Below the pieces are notes generated by a model. That model had not been told where the DNA came from. It ran no database searches and saw nothing but the letters and a program-made list of their open reading frames with translations. A stretch of 13,158 bases of DNA from Parvularcula sp039198765 (GTDB lineage: Bacteria > Pseudomonadota > Alphaproteobacteria > Caulobacterales > Parvularculaceae), in assembly GCA_039198765.1 (NCBI GenBank), contig JBCCTF010000111.1, positions 1 through 13,158 of the forward strand, read 5' to 3'. Position numbers and translations under genes: made by a program. Of the stretch, positions 7,131 through 13,131 are shown one piece after another. Within the stretch, counting starts at the first letter, position 1, and each line of letters opens with the position of its first letter.

Positions 7131-7775
7131 ATGTACAAAATGATGCTTGGCCTCGCGGCCCTTACCCTTGCTTCGCCTGCTGCGGCAGCGACGCTCGAAA
7201 TCAAGAACTTAGGCGTCGGCAATGCCGGAGTTGCCAAGGTGGACACCAGCGCTGGTGCCGACCTTGAAGCCAGCATGTCGTTTGACGCTGTCGTCACGGC
7301 AGGCTCCAACCTCGGTATGGGCAAGTCGCCTTACGAGATCTTGGGAACTGGGAATTTCGAGACGTTGGAGTTCTTCGTCGTCTCGGATCCGACGAACCTG
7401 AACTTCCCGATCTTCGCGGATTTGACGATCGCTGGCGGCACCAACCGCCTCAGCTTCCTGTGGGGCACGCCGGACCTGGCTCCGTTCACGGGCGCTGGCC
7501 GCGTGACCAACGGGATTGAGCTGTTCTTCGACGGTGTCTCGCTCGGCACGCTGGACCTCGCCGACATGGCGCCAGCCTATGATTTCTCGTCGGAGGAGCC
7601 CGTCCTGACCCAGTTGGTTTCTGACGTTCTGTTCGATCAGGTGCGGTTCTCGACCGATCGCAACGCGTTTGAGCTGTCGAACCTCTCGACCCAGGCTGTG
7701 CCGATCCCGGCAGGCTTTGTCCTCATGGCCGGGGGCCTTGGCCTCATCGGCCTGAAGCGACGCAAAGCTTCGTAG
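7131..7775 (+). CDS. Secreted VPLPA-CTERM sorting domain protein (second copy type)
   Basis: A 214-residue exported protein. The signal peptide (MYKMMLGLAALTLASPAAA) has a likely cleavage after residue 19 or 20. The C-terminal sorting tail VPIPAG, a hydrophobic helix and RRKAS occupy about 190-214. The body contains NRLSFLWGTPD (105-115), a phrase close to the FLWGS/T motif seen in many PEP-CTERM proteins. There are no cysteines. The start has GAGGGGA (7116-7122) eight bases upstream. It lies between two small membrane protein genes that share an N-terminal domain. A terminator follows directly, so the unit from lipA may end here. The protein is presumably sorted by an exosortase encoded outside the window. 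It shares the tail type and leader features, but not obvious body sequence, with the 3834-4418 product. Confidence 0.84.
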   Translation: MYKMMLGLAALTLASPAAAATLEIKNLGVGNAGVAKVDTSAGADLEASMSFDAVVTAGSNLGMGKSPYEILGTGNFETLEFFVVSDPTNLNFPIFADLTIAGGTNRLSFLWGTPDLAPFTGAGRVTNGIELFFDGVSLGTLDLADMAPAYDFSSEEPVLTQLVSDVLFDQVRFSTDRNAFELSNLSTQAVPIPAGFVLMAGGLGLIGLKRRKAS

Positions 7776-7799
7776 ACTGACGGACAATCGCCGGTGATG

Positions 7800-7826
7800 A
7801 AGGGCCAGCACCAACTGGCCCTTTTT
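7800..7826 (+). terminator. Intrinsic terminator after the second VPLPA-CTERM gene
   Basis: Stem AAGGGCCAG (7800-7808) and CTGGCCCTT (7815-7823) with a six-base loop. It sits in a run of five T (7822-7826), about 25 bases after the stop codon. Confidence 0.88.
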
Positions 7827-7937
7827 CGTTTCCGGCCCAGATCATGCAGGGCGCGTTCCGATTTCACGCCATCGTGCGTTTTGTTCAGGTGCCGCGCCCT
7901 CTAAGGCCGCGGCTTTGTTTCTTGAGAGGGCAGGCGG

Positions 7938-8369
7938 GTGGCCACACTGACCATCACAGGGTTCCAAGTGCGCAGCTTCGCGCCTGAAGCGCCAGTGAAC
8001 GTGCTCTGCGACGGCAAGTCTGTCGGCACCTTCGGACCGACGTCAGAGATGCCGATCACGCTGCCCGAAGGCATCGAGAAGGTCGTCTTGCGGCAGCTGT
8101 TTCGGCCAAGCCAGGCGTTCAAGGTTCCCTCAGAAGATGCCGCGATCACGGCAACGCTCTACCCCTTAGTGAGCGAGGGCGCGCCGCCTATCCCCTATAT
8201 CTCTGCAATCTCCGCAGCGTTCATTGCGGCTATCGCTATCCTGATGGCACCCCTTGAAGGCATGGCGATCCACTTTGCAGCGCTGGTGACCATCCTGCCG
8301 CTGGTCATGTGGTTTGTGTGCTGGGCGCACCCCGCGCTTCCCGTCGCCTTCAAAGCGGACGCTACCTAA
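7938..8369 (+). CDS. Small two-helix membrane protein of unknown function (paralogous N-terminal domain)
   Basis: A 143-residue protein not assigned to a named family. Residues 1-75 form a predicted beta-rich domain (TLTITGF, APVNVLCDGKSVGTF, MPITLPEG, EKVVLRQLF). The VLCDGKSVG stretch is reminiscent of PEGA-like surface domains, but this is only a resemblance. Two membrane helices follow at about 85-105 and 108-130, with only a tight turn between them. The GTG start has GAGAGGG (7924-7930) seven bases upstream. It follows the terminator at 7800-7826 and so probably has its own promoter in 7827-7923, though none is obvious. The N-terminus matches the 6584-7030 protein at a constant one-residue offset, while the membrane parts differ. 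coq10 follows after 56 bases. Confidence 0.72.
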   Translation: MATLTITGFQVRSFAPEAPVNVLCDGKSVGTFGPTSEMPITLPEGIEKVVLRQLFRPSQAFKVPSEDAAITATLYPLVSEGAPPIPYISAISAAFIAAIAILMAPLEGMAIHFAALVTILPLVMWFVCWAHPALPVAFKADAT

Positions 8370-8425
8370 GCCTCCGCGGCAAGAGAGCGGGTGGACGGCC
8401 AGGAGACTTGCGCTAGACGCGCGCG

Positions 8426-8878
8426 ATGTCCTCGCACCACGAACGCATTCCCGTTCCCTTCCACCCTGAGCAGATGTGGGACCTCGTCATGGACGTGGAG
8501 ACCTACCCGCGGTTCATCCCCTGGGTGGAGGCGCTCCGCGTGGTGAAGCGGGCGGAAGAGGGCAGTGTGCGCCGCCTCTCCGCCGATATGGTGGTGCGGT
8601 ATTCCATGTTCCGGGAAAGCTTCCGGTCCGAGGTCAACGCCGACCGAGAGGCAGGCAAGGTCGACGTGCGCTACGTCCGCGGACCGCTGAAAGACCTTGA
8701 GAACCATTGGGTCTTCGAGCCCACCGAGAAGGGCTGCATTGTCAATTTCGAGCTCAAGTTCGCTTTCAAAAACCGGCTGATGCAGACCGCGGCGACGAAG
8801 TTTGTCGATTTCGGCTTCAAACGCCTCTCCGGCGCCTTCATCGACGAGGCGCACAGGCGGTATACGCCCATCGGATAG
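8426..8878 (+). CDS. Coq10/RatA family START-like protein (ubiquinone-binding)
   Basis: A 150-residue SRPBCC/START-fold protein. It has the N-terminal pattern of the Coq10 family, with IPVPFHPEQMWDLVMDVETYP followed by RFIPWV, and later GPLKDLENHWVFEP, NFELKFAFKNRLMQ and a C-terminal amphipathic helix (FVDFGFKRLSGAFIDEAHRRY). Coq10 proteins bind ubiquinone or its precursors and support respiration and quinone synthesis. The family is often labelled RatA toxin, but there is no toxin-antitoxin arrangement here and the lipA neighbourhood argues for the quinone role. The ATG at 8426 is the only sensible start and lacks a clear Shine-Dalgarno (AGGAG at 8401 is too far). In many alphaproteobacteria this gene directly follows lipA. 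Here about 1.8 kb separates them. Confidence 0.9.
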   Translation: MSSHHERIPVPFHPEQMWDLVMDVETYPRFIPWVEALRVVKRAEEGSVRRLSADMVVRYSMFRESFRSEVNADREAGKVDVRYVRGPLKDLENHWVFEPTEKGCIVNFELKFAFKNRLMQTAATKFVDFGFKRLSGAFIDEAHRRYTPIG

Positions 8879-8883
8879 GGACA

Positions 8884-8917
8884 TTTTTCGTCACAACGGC
8901 AAGATTTTGTCGAAAAA
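8884..8917. repeat. Imperfect inverted repeat after coq10
   Basis: TTTTTCG (8884-8890) and CGAAAAA (8911-8917) pair perfectly. The pairing continues inward with two mismatches over six more positions (8891-8896 with 8905-8910), leaving an eight-base loop. It begins six bases after the coq10 stop. It could terminate weakly or act as an operator for the next gene. Confidence 0.4.
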
Positions 8918-8974
8918 CAACGAAACCACCCTTGCGAGCATGTCATCCCACACCCATCTCTAAGGAGCCGGAGG

Positions 8975-9012
8975 TTGAAAAAGACCTCATCATGACAAGG
9001 AGGTACGGGTGA
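8975..9012 (+). other. Two tiny overlapping leader ORFs before the DUF2852 gene
   Basis: TTG at 8975, seven bases after AAGGAG (8962-8967), opens MKKTSS and stops at TGA 8993-8995. That TGA overlaps ATG 8992 (ATGA), which opens MTRRYG and stops at TGA 9010-9012. The second TGA overlaps the GTG start of the DUF2852 gene (GTGA). The strong AAGGAGGT (8997-9004) for the DUF2852 gene lies inside the second ORF. A small hairpin GAGGT/ACCTC (8971-8975 with 8984-8988) covers the first start. The geometry suggests translational coupling but could be chance. Confidence 0.35.
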
Positions 9013-9485
9013 CGAGTTCTACAGCTAATTCCCAAAAGATGTTCGACGAGAAGACTTTCCAGTCTCAACTGCGCCCAGCATGGACGCCAGTGAATATTGC
9101 GCTGATGATCCTCTTCTTTGCGACAGGGCTTTGGCCACTGGGCTTGGTCGCCATTGCGTACATGATGTACGGCAAGGAGATGGGGATCGATCTCTCCAAC
9201 TGGGGAAGCGCAAAATCCAGTGCGAAACGGGCGGCCAGCGGCTTCTCGTGGAGCTCCAGCCGCACCCAAGCTTCGGGAAACGCCGCGTTTGACGCATGGC
9301 GCGAGGCGGAAATTGAACGGCTGCAGGAAGAAAAGCGGAAGCTCGATGAGGCGCGTGATGCCTTTGAAGCGCACATGAAAGAGCTCCGCATGGCACGTGA
9401 CCGCGACGAGTTCGAAGCCTTCAAACGCGCTTGGGAAGACAAGCGCAACTCGGGCAACGACAACGGCTCATCGGACGCCGCCTAG
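9009..9485 (+). CDS. DUF2852 domain membrane protein
   Basis: A 158-residue alphaproteobacterial protein. Residues 20-58 contain RPAWTPVNIALMI, a membrane segment (about 28-54, ending GLWPLGLVAIAYMMYG) and a short cytoplasmic-side turn. Then comes a Ser/Ala-rich linker (65-90). Residues 90-143 carry GNAAFDAWREAEIERLQEEKRKLDEARDAFEAHM and DRDEFEAFKRAW, a charged coiled coil characteristic of DUF2852. The molecular role of the family is not known to me. The GTG start has a near-perfect AAGGAGGT at 8997-9004, four bases away. Met11 is an alternative start without a ribosome binding site. A strong terminator follows. Confidence 0.85.
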   Translation: MTSSTANSQKMFDEKTFQSQLRPAWTPVNIALMILFFATGLWPLGLVAIAYMMYGKEMGIDLSNWGSAKSSAKRAASGFSWSSSRTQASGNAAFDAWREAEIERLQEEKRKLDEARDAFEAHMKELRMARDRDEFEAFKRAWEDKRNSGNDNGSSDAA

Positions 9486-9514
9486 TCCCCCAATAGGCAA
9501 GCGTGCCGAAAGAG

Positions 9515-9547
9515 AAGCGGGCTCCCCGGAGCCCGCTTTTTCTTTTT
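9515..9547. terminator. Intrinsic terminator after the DUF2852 gene
   Basis: Ten-bp stem AAGCGGGCTC (9515-9524) and GAGCCCGCTT (9529-9538) with loop CCCG, followed by a T-rich tail (TTTTCTTTTT). The tail overlaps the stop codon of the convergent DUF4760-like gene at 9546-9548, so the hairpin may also limit that transcript. Confidence 0.9.
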
Positions 9548-10016
9548 ATGATATTGTCTCGTATCGCCAGCGTTGAGCTAAGTCTTCTGCGTTTCTAAAA
9601 GCCCGAGGCAATCCATGTTCGCACCGATACTGGTGCAAGTACGCATGAAATATCGTGAAATGCCTGATAAAGGAAATTTGCCACCAGTCTTTTATGATGC
9701 TGTCGTCGAGTGCTTTTCTTTTGACGCCGATTGCGATGGATTCATAAAAGTTCATTAACGCTAAGAAAGCATTTTTTGTATCTAAGTCTTCTGGGTCATA
9801 TCGCAGATGTTTATCATCAGCGATGACTGACCTAATATCGGAGAATATCTTCTGGATAGAATTATCTTGACTCCACTGAAATATCACATCGAAAGAACGA
9901 ATTTTTATACCGGCATTGTGATTTATATTGTTCAGTGTAATTGTCGTAATCACAACAATCGCAGTACCGGAAACAATGATTAGTGGTCCATATTTGGCGA
10001 CAAATTCCGATAGCAT
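9546..10016 (-). CDS. DUF4760-like small membrane protein in AT-rich DNA
   Basis: A 156-residue protein. One N-terminal membrane helix (about 10-28, GPLIIVSGTAIVVITTITL) is followed by a cytosolic helical domain with DVIFQWSQDNSIQKIF, ALMNFYESIAIGVKRKALDDSIIKDWW and FIRHFTIFHAYLHQYR. The NF-E-IAIG and I-DWW pattern is that of the DUF4760 family, whose function is unknown. I choose ATG at 10016 because AAGGAA (complement of 10025-10030) lies eight bases upstream. The in-frame ATG at 10034 has no ribosome binding site. Codon use differs from its neighbours (ATA, TTA, AAT and AAA are frequent). In 9901-9960 only 18 of 60 bases are G or C, against 44 of 60 in 12181-12240. This indicates recent acquisition. 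Confidence 0.75.
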   Translation of the reverse strand: MLSEFVAKYGPLIIVSGTAIVVITTITLNNINHNAGIKIRSFDVIFQWSQDNSIQKIFSDIRSVIADDKHLRYDPEDLDTKNAFLALMNFYESIAIGVKRKALDDSIIKDWWQISFIRHFTIFHAYLHQYRCEHGLPRAFRNAEDLAQRWRYETIS

Positions 10017-10117
10017 ATTTAAAATTCCTTGCATGCGGGCGGCTTGCTTTTGAAATTTAGTGGCCGCAGCTGGCGAAATTTATATTTTCGTCGCGCTCAC
10101 GATATAACCGATTACGC

Positions 10118-10139
10118 AGGGCGACAATGCCCTTTTATT
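10118..10139 (+). terminator. Weak terminator-like hairpin
   Basis: AGGGC (10118-10122) and GCCCT (10129-10133) with a six-base loop, followed by TTTATTT. The stem is short and no plus-strand gene precedes it directly. Confidence 0.35.
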
Positions 10140-10214
10140 TGAAGCTACTCAGTCAGACGCATTTTCACTACGATCGCTAACTATCTTTTGAATTACGTCT
10201 GATTCAGTTTCATC

Positions 10215-10245
10215 AACCGCCTTGCTTAGGAGCGGTTTTGCTTTT
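10215..10245 (+). terminator. Weak terminator-like hairpin in the AT-rich gap
   Basis: AACCGC (10215-10220) and GCGGTT (10232-10237) with an 11-base loop, followed by TTTTGCTTTT-like sequence to 10245. It could end a small unseen RNA or be a relic of a lost gene. Confidence 0.4.
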
Positions 10246-10396
10246 CCAAAAGTAGCCCAGTACGCTCAATTGTTGAACAGCGTAAATAACGCCGGACTGG
10301 AACTAATGGGAGTTCTTAGGTCGTAAGCTGTTCAAGCAGCTTGGAACGGGGTTCGATTTGGTTATTCTACGGATGAGCGGGTTTTAAGCAGGTAAC

Positions 10397-10861
10397 ATGC
10401 ACATAGCGCAGGTGAACATAGGACGGGTTCTGGGTGGTCCTGATGATCCACGGATGAAGGACTTTTTCGAGAACCTGGCGAGGATTAATCAGCTTGCTGA
10501 GCGTATGCCTGGGTTTGTTTGGCGGCTTCAGGATGAGACGGGCGATGGCGCCATGGGGCTTCACTGGCCGGGTGATCCCACGATGAACGTGAACATGTCG
10601 GTGTGGGAGGACGATGCGTCCCTAGCTAAGTTCGTGTTCCAGACGGTCCACCGGAACTTCTACGCTCGCAAGCACGATTTCTTCGAGATGCCTGCAGAGC
10701 CGACCGTTGCCCTGTGGTGGGTGGAAGAGGGGCACATCCCGACCATCGATGAAGCCAAAGAGCGGCTCGATTCGCTGATCGCTAACGGATCAACCGACTT
10801 CTCGTTCAGTTGGTCAGACTTGCCTGCCGCCAAGGTCTGGCGCGAGCGCCGGTGTGGTTAG
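10397..10861 (+). CDS. DUF3291 domain-containing protein
   Basis: A 154-residue soluble protein of the DUF3291 family, likely a dimeric alpha/beta-barrel fold related to antibiotic-biosynthesis monooxygenase-like proteins. Recognisable blocks are MHIAQVNIGR, LGGPDDPRMKDF, INQLAERMPGFVWRLQDE, NVNMSVWED, AKFVFQTVHRNFYARKHDFF and ALWWVEEGHIPTIDEAKERLD. These run in the family order and to full length. The substrate is unknown, so no enzymatic activity is claimed. The ATG has only a weak GCAGGT upstream. The gene is the first GC-rich gene after the AT-rich islet. Its stop codon is one base from the stop codon of the convergent bamE, with no terminator between. Confidence 0.85.
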   Translation: MHIAQVNIGRVLGGPDDPRMKDFFENLARINQLAERMPGFVWRLQDETGDGAMGLHWPGDPTMNVNMSVWEDDASLAKFVFQTVHRNFYARKHDFFEMPAEPTVALWWVEEGHIPTIDEAKERLDSLIANGSTDFSFSWSDLPAAKVWRERRCG

Positions 10862-10862
10862 A

Positions 10863-11333
10863 TTAAATCGGCGGCTGCCCACCGGTCGCGGCCGTACTCT
10901 GCGGGCCACCTGCGGCTTGGCCGACGCCGCCTAGGAGTTGCTGCAACAGGGAAAGCTCGCGGCCGCGCGTGGCTGTCGTTCTTGCTACAAGGTCAATGTT
11001 GGTGCCGTCTTCGAGGCCGAGGCGTTGGACTTGGGAGACGAGGCCTTCTTCATCGAATTGGAAGGCCACCACCGTGCGCTCGTAAATCTCGTCGTTCATG
11101 AAGGCGCGCGCGTTCGTCCGCTGGTTGATGTAGTACCAGGTGTCATCGTTCATCGGCGGGCGAATCGAGGGCTCGCCAAACCGTGCGAGGATCGAGTCCT
11201 TGCTGTCGATCCCAGGCATGGCGTCGAGGCCACTCTCACCAAATTCAACGACATAGCCGTGTTGGGAGCGCGTGGTGACGCAACCTGTGAGGATCAGCGC
11301 GGCCATCACCGCTGTTACTGTAGAGCGCAGCAT
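10863..11333 (-). CDS. bamE: Outer-membrane assembly lipoprotein, BamE/SmpA/OmlA family
   Basis: A 156-residue lipoprotein. BamE-type proteins are accessory parts of the BAM complex that folds outer-membrane proteins. The signal peptide ends in the lipobox LTGC with Cys18 as the lipidation site. The SmpA/OmlA domain lies at about 25-115 (GYVVEFGESGLDAMPGID, DSILARFGEPS, DDTWYYINQRTNARAFM, ERTVVAFQFDEEG). The rest is a low-complexity Gly/Gln/Ala tail. The alphaproteobacterial version is usually divergent from the bc1 chaperone gene, as here, although a DUF2306-like gene has come between. The ATG at 11333 has no strong Shine-Dalgarno. The gene is convergent with the DUF3291 gene. Confidence 0.88.
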   Translation of the reverse strand: MLRSTVTAVMAALILTGCVTTRSQHGYVVEFGESGLDAMPGIDSKDSILARFGEPSIRPPMNDDTWYYINQRTNARAFMNDEIYERTVVAFQFDEEGLVSQVQRLGLEDGTNIDLVARTTATRGRELSLLQQLLGGVGQAAGGPQSTAATGGQPPI

Positions 11334-11467
11334 GGCCCAGTGATCGCCTGATCGAGCCCCCGCGTCAATATTCGGTCGTGTAACAGTGGGCGGCGCGCGT
11401 TCACTGCTGAGGACGGGACCTTGCCATCCGCTCGGTGCGGACTTACCGACATGGGGACGGGGGTACG

Positions 11468-11878
11468 ATGTTCATGGATCTTGCGCCAATTATGGCGGCC
11501 GAATTGCCCATCAAACTGCACCTGGCGACGGTGCTGCCAGCGTTTGTGATGGGGACCTACCTGATCTTCTTTTCCGCCAAGGGCGCGCCGCGTCATCGGG
11601 CGATCGGGTTCCTGTATCTGACGCTGATGACGGTCACTGCGGGAACCACACTCTTCATTCACGAGGTCAACCCCAACGGATTCATGGGTTTGAGCTTTGT
11701 GCATCTGTTCATCCCGCTGACACTGTATGGCGTAATCGCCGCCATTGTTGGCGCGCGAACGCACAATGTGCGTATGCATCGCACCTCGATGATCGCCCTC
11801 TATCTTGGAGGCTTCTTCATCGCAGGGAGCACTGCTTTCGGGCCGGGCCGCCTGCTGCATGGCGTTGTCTTTCCCTAG
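11468..11878 (+). CDS. DUF2306-like four-helix membrane protein
   Basis: A 136-residue integral inner-membrane protein. Four helices are predicted at about 15-36, 46-66, 74-96 and 104-125. The pattern KLHLATVLPAFVMGTYLIF, RHRAIGFLYLTLM, FIHEV, FVHLFIPLTL, VRMHRTSMIALYLGGFFIAG and FGPGRLLH is characteristic of DUF2306. Several histidines (18, 43, 65, 79, 104, 131) sit at helix ends, as in haem- or quinone-linked membrane proteins. Any such binding is speculation. ATG 11468 follows a G-rich stretch (GGGGG, five bases upstream). ATG 11474 and GTG 11435 are in-frame alternatives. It interrupts the usual bamE and bc1-chaperone divergent pair. Confidence 0.78.
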   Translation: MFMDLAPIMAAELPIKLHLATVLPAFVMGTYLIFFSAKGAPRHRAIGFLYLTLMTVTAGTTLFIHEVNPNGFMGLSFVHLFIPLTLYGVIAAIVGARTHNVRMHRTSMIALYLGGFFIAGSTAFGPGRLLHGVVFP

Positions 11879-11997
11879 ACCGCCTCTTTCCGCCAGCCCC
11901 AGCGCCTTGCGGGAAACTGAGGTCGCACCGGGGATGAAAGGGCTTTCAGCGTGGCGCGGGAGACCTTAGGTGACGCGCTCTAAGAACGGAGACGTTG

Positions 11998-12555
11998 ATG
12001 TTTGAGCGCGCCAAGGAATTTGCGGGCAGACTGATGGGGCGTGATGGCCCGCGGCGGGCCGCCCATGAGCTCTATGTGCAGGTGGCGGAGGCGGCGAGGC
12101 GGCCTGAATTCTATCGCGATATGCTGGCCCCCGACACGACCGAGGGGCGGTACGATATCCTCAGCCTGCACATGATCTTGGTGCTGCGCCGGCTGAAGGC
12201 GGAGCGGGAGCGGACGGCGCCGTTTGCGCAGCTGGTCTTCGACGTGATGTTCCGTGACGTGGACGATTCCTTGCGTGAGATGGGCGTCGGCGATCTGCGC
12301 GTCGGCAAGAAGGTGCGCGGCTATGCCGAGGCGTTCTTCGGCCGAGCGCTGGCCTATGAAGAGGCCCTGGACGGCGAAGGGGGCTTGCGCGACGCTCTCT
12401 CTCGGAACGTGTTCGGTGATGAGGATGCTCCGGGTGCGGCGCATCTTGCTGAGTATGTACGCAAGGCGGATAAGGCGCTGGCCGAACAGTCTATCGACGC
12501 GATCCTGGACGGAACCGCCACGTTCCCGCCGATCCTTCAAGGAGAGATGGAATGA
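11998..12555 (+). CDS. Ubiquinol-cytochrome c chaperone (CBP3/UQCC1 family)
   Basis: A 185-residue assembly factor for the cytochrome bc1 complex, homologous to mitochondrial Cbp3. The family core covers about 25-135 with YDILSLHMILVLRRLKAE, APFAQLVFDVMF, DVDDSLREMGVGDLRVGKKVRGYAEAF and FGRALAYEEAL. The DD-LREMGVGD and VGKKV blocks are nearly diagnostic. The ATG at 11998 has GGAGA (11988-11992) at good distance. A TTG directly before it is less likely. The last codons overlap the next gene as ATGA, so this and the DUF177 gene are one operon with coupled translation. The protein implies an aerobic respiratory chain with a bc1 complex. Confidence 0.93.
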   Translation: MFERAKEFAGRLMGRDGPRRAAHELYVQVAEAARRPEFYRDMLAPDTTEGRYDILSLHMILVLRRLKAERERTAPFAQLVFDVMFRDVDDSLREMGVGDLRVGKKVRGYAEAFFGRALAYEEALDGEGGLRDALSRNVFGDEDAPGAAHLAEYVRKADKALAEQSIDAILDGTATFPPILQGEME

Positions 12556-13064
12556 GCATCGAGACCTTCGCCTCGCTCTCGCGACCAGTGGTGGTTGCGG
12601 AGATCTCTGCTGAGCCGATGGCTGTCTCCATCGAAGTTGTGGATGCGGACAAGGCTGGCCTTGCCAAGCTCTACGGCGCTGAAGACATCCGTGTGCTGAA
12701 GGGTGATCTGGATGTGATCCGTCGAGGGACACTGGTCCGAGTGGCTGGGTTGCTTGAGGCAGACCTAGGCCGCGAGTGCGTGGTCAGCCTTGAGCCGATG
12801 CGCGAGGTGATCGCCGAGAACTTTGCGGTGGAGTACACGACGGAGCCAGCAGAGGAGCCTGAAGGCGAGACAGAGGCTGATCTCGATGCGCCGGAGCCGA
12901 TTCAGGGTGACACGCTCGACCTTGGTCAAGTTTTGGTCGAACAGCTGGTCCTCGCCATGGACCCGCACCCTCGCAAAGAGGGTGCAGAGCCCCCGGAAGA
13001 TCCTGGGCGCAAGCCTGAATCGAGCCCTTTTGATGTGCTGAAGAGTTTGAAGTCCGAAGACTAA
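12552..13064 (+). CDS. DUF177/YceD family protein (23S rRNA accumulation)
   Basis: A 170-residue protein of the DUF177 family. In Escherichia coli YceD, and in plants, the family is needed for normal accumulation of large-subunit rRNA. The conserved C-terminal half has DTLDLGQVLVEQLVLAMDP with HPR (120-141), an acidic and proline-rich insert, and a terminal PFDVLKSLK. An acidic linker (about 97-118, rich in Glu) stands between the N-terminal beta-domain and this motif. The paired cysteines of gammaproteobacterial YceD are absent, as is common in alphaproteobacteria. AAGGAGAG (12539-12546) lies five bases before the ATG, and the ATGA overlap couples it to the bc1 chaperone gene. The expected downstream rpmF or plsX is not present. 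A terminator follows. Confidence 0.88.
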   Translation: MSIETFASLSRPVVVAEISAEPMAVSIEVVDADKAGLAKLYGAEDIRVLKGDLDVIRRGTLVRVAGLLEADLGRECVVSLEPMREVIAENFAVEYTTEPAEEPEGETEADLDAPEPIQGDTLDLGQVLVEQLVLAMDPHPRKEGAEPPEDPGRKPESSPFDVLKSLKSED

Positions 13065-13074
13065 TTTGCACACC

Positions 13075-13109
13075 AAAAAAAAGGCCGCGCTCCTAAGAGC
13101 GCGGCCTTT
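13075..13109. terminator. Strong hairpin terminator after the DUF177 gene
   Basis: Perfect 13-bp stem AAAGGCCGCGCTC (13080-13092) and GAGCGCGGCCTTT (13097-13109) with loop CTAA. The plus strand has only three T after the stem. The minus strand has eight T (A-run at 13075-13082). The hairpin therefore suits a minus-strand transcript arriving from the right at least as well as the DUF177 operon. Confidence 0.88.
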
Positions 13110-13131
13110 GTGTCCAGCTCAGATAATAAGC

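Larger units (their letters stand above)
10035..10396. other. AT-rich non-coding stretch, no supported gene
   Basis: About 360 bases between the DUF4760-like gene and the DUF3291 gene. No coding region longer than about 40 codons with a plausible start was seen. It holds two weak terminator-like hairpins (10118-10139 and 10215-10245) and a stem AAGCTG/CAGCTT (10325-10330 with 10337-10342). Composition becomes GC-rich again at about 10380. The presence of terminator-like elements without genes suggests the remnant of a deleted or decayed insert. Confidence 0.5.

Noticed and set aside
8426..8878. Reading the Coq10-type gene as a RatA toxin of a toxin-antitoxin pair
   Set aside because: No antitoxin partner is adjacent, and the lipA context and family pattern fit the quinone-binding role.
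10263..10282. tRNA D-arm-like string in the AT-rich gap
   Set aside because: No matching anticodon stem, T arm or acceptor stem could be assembled around it.
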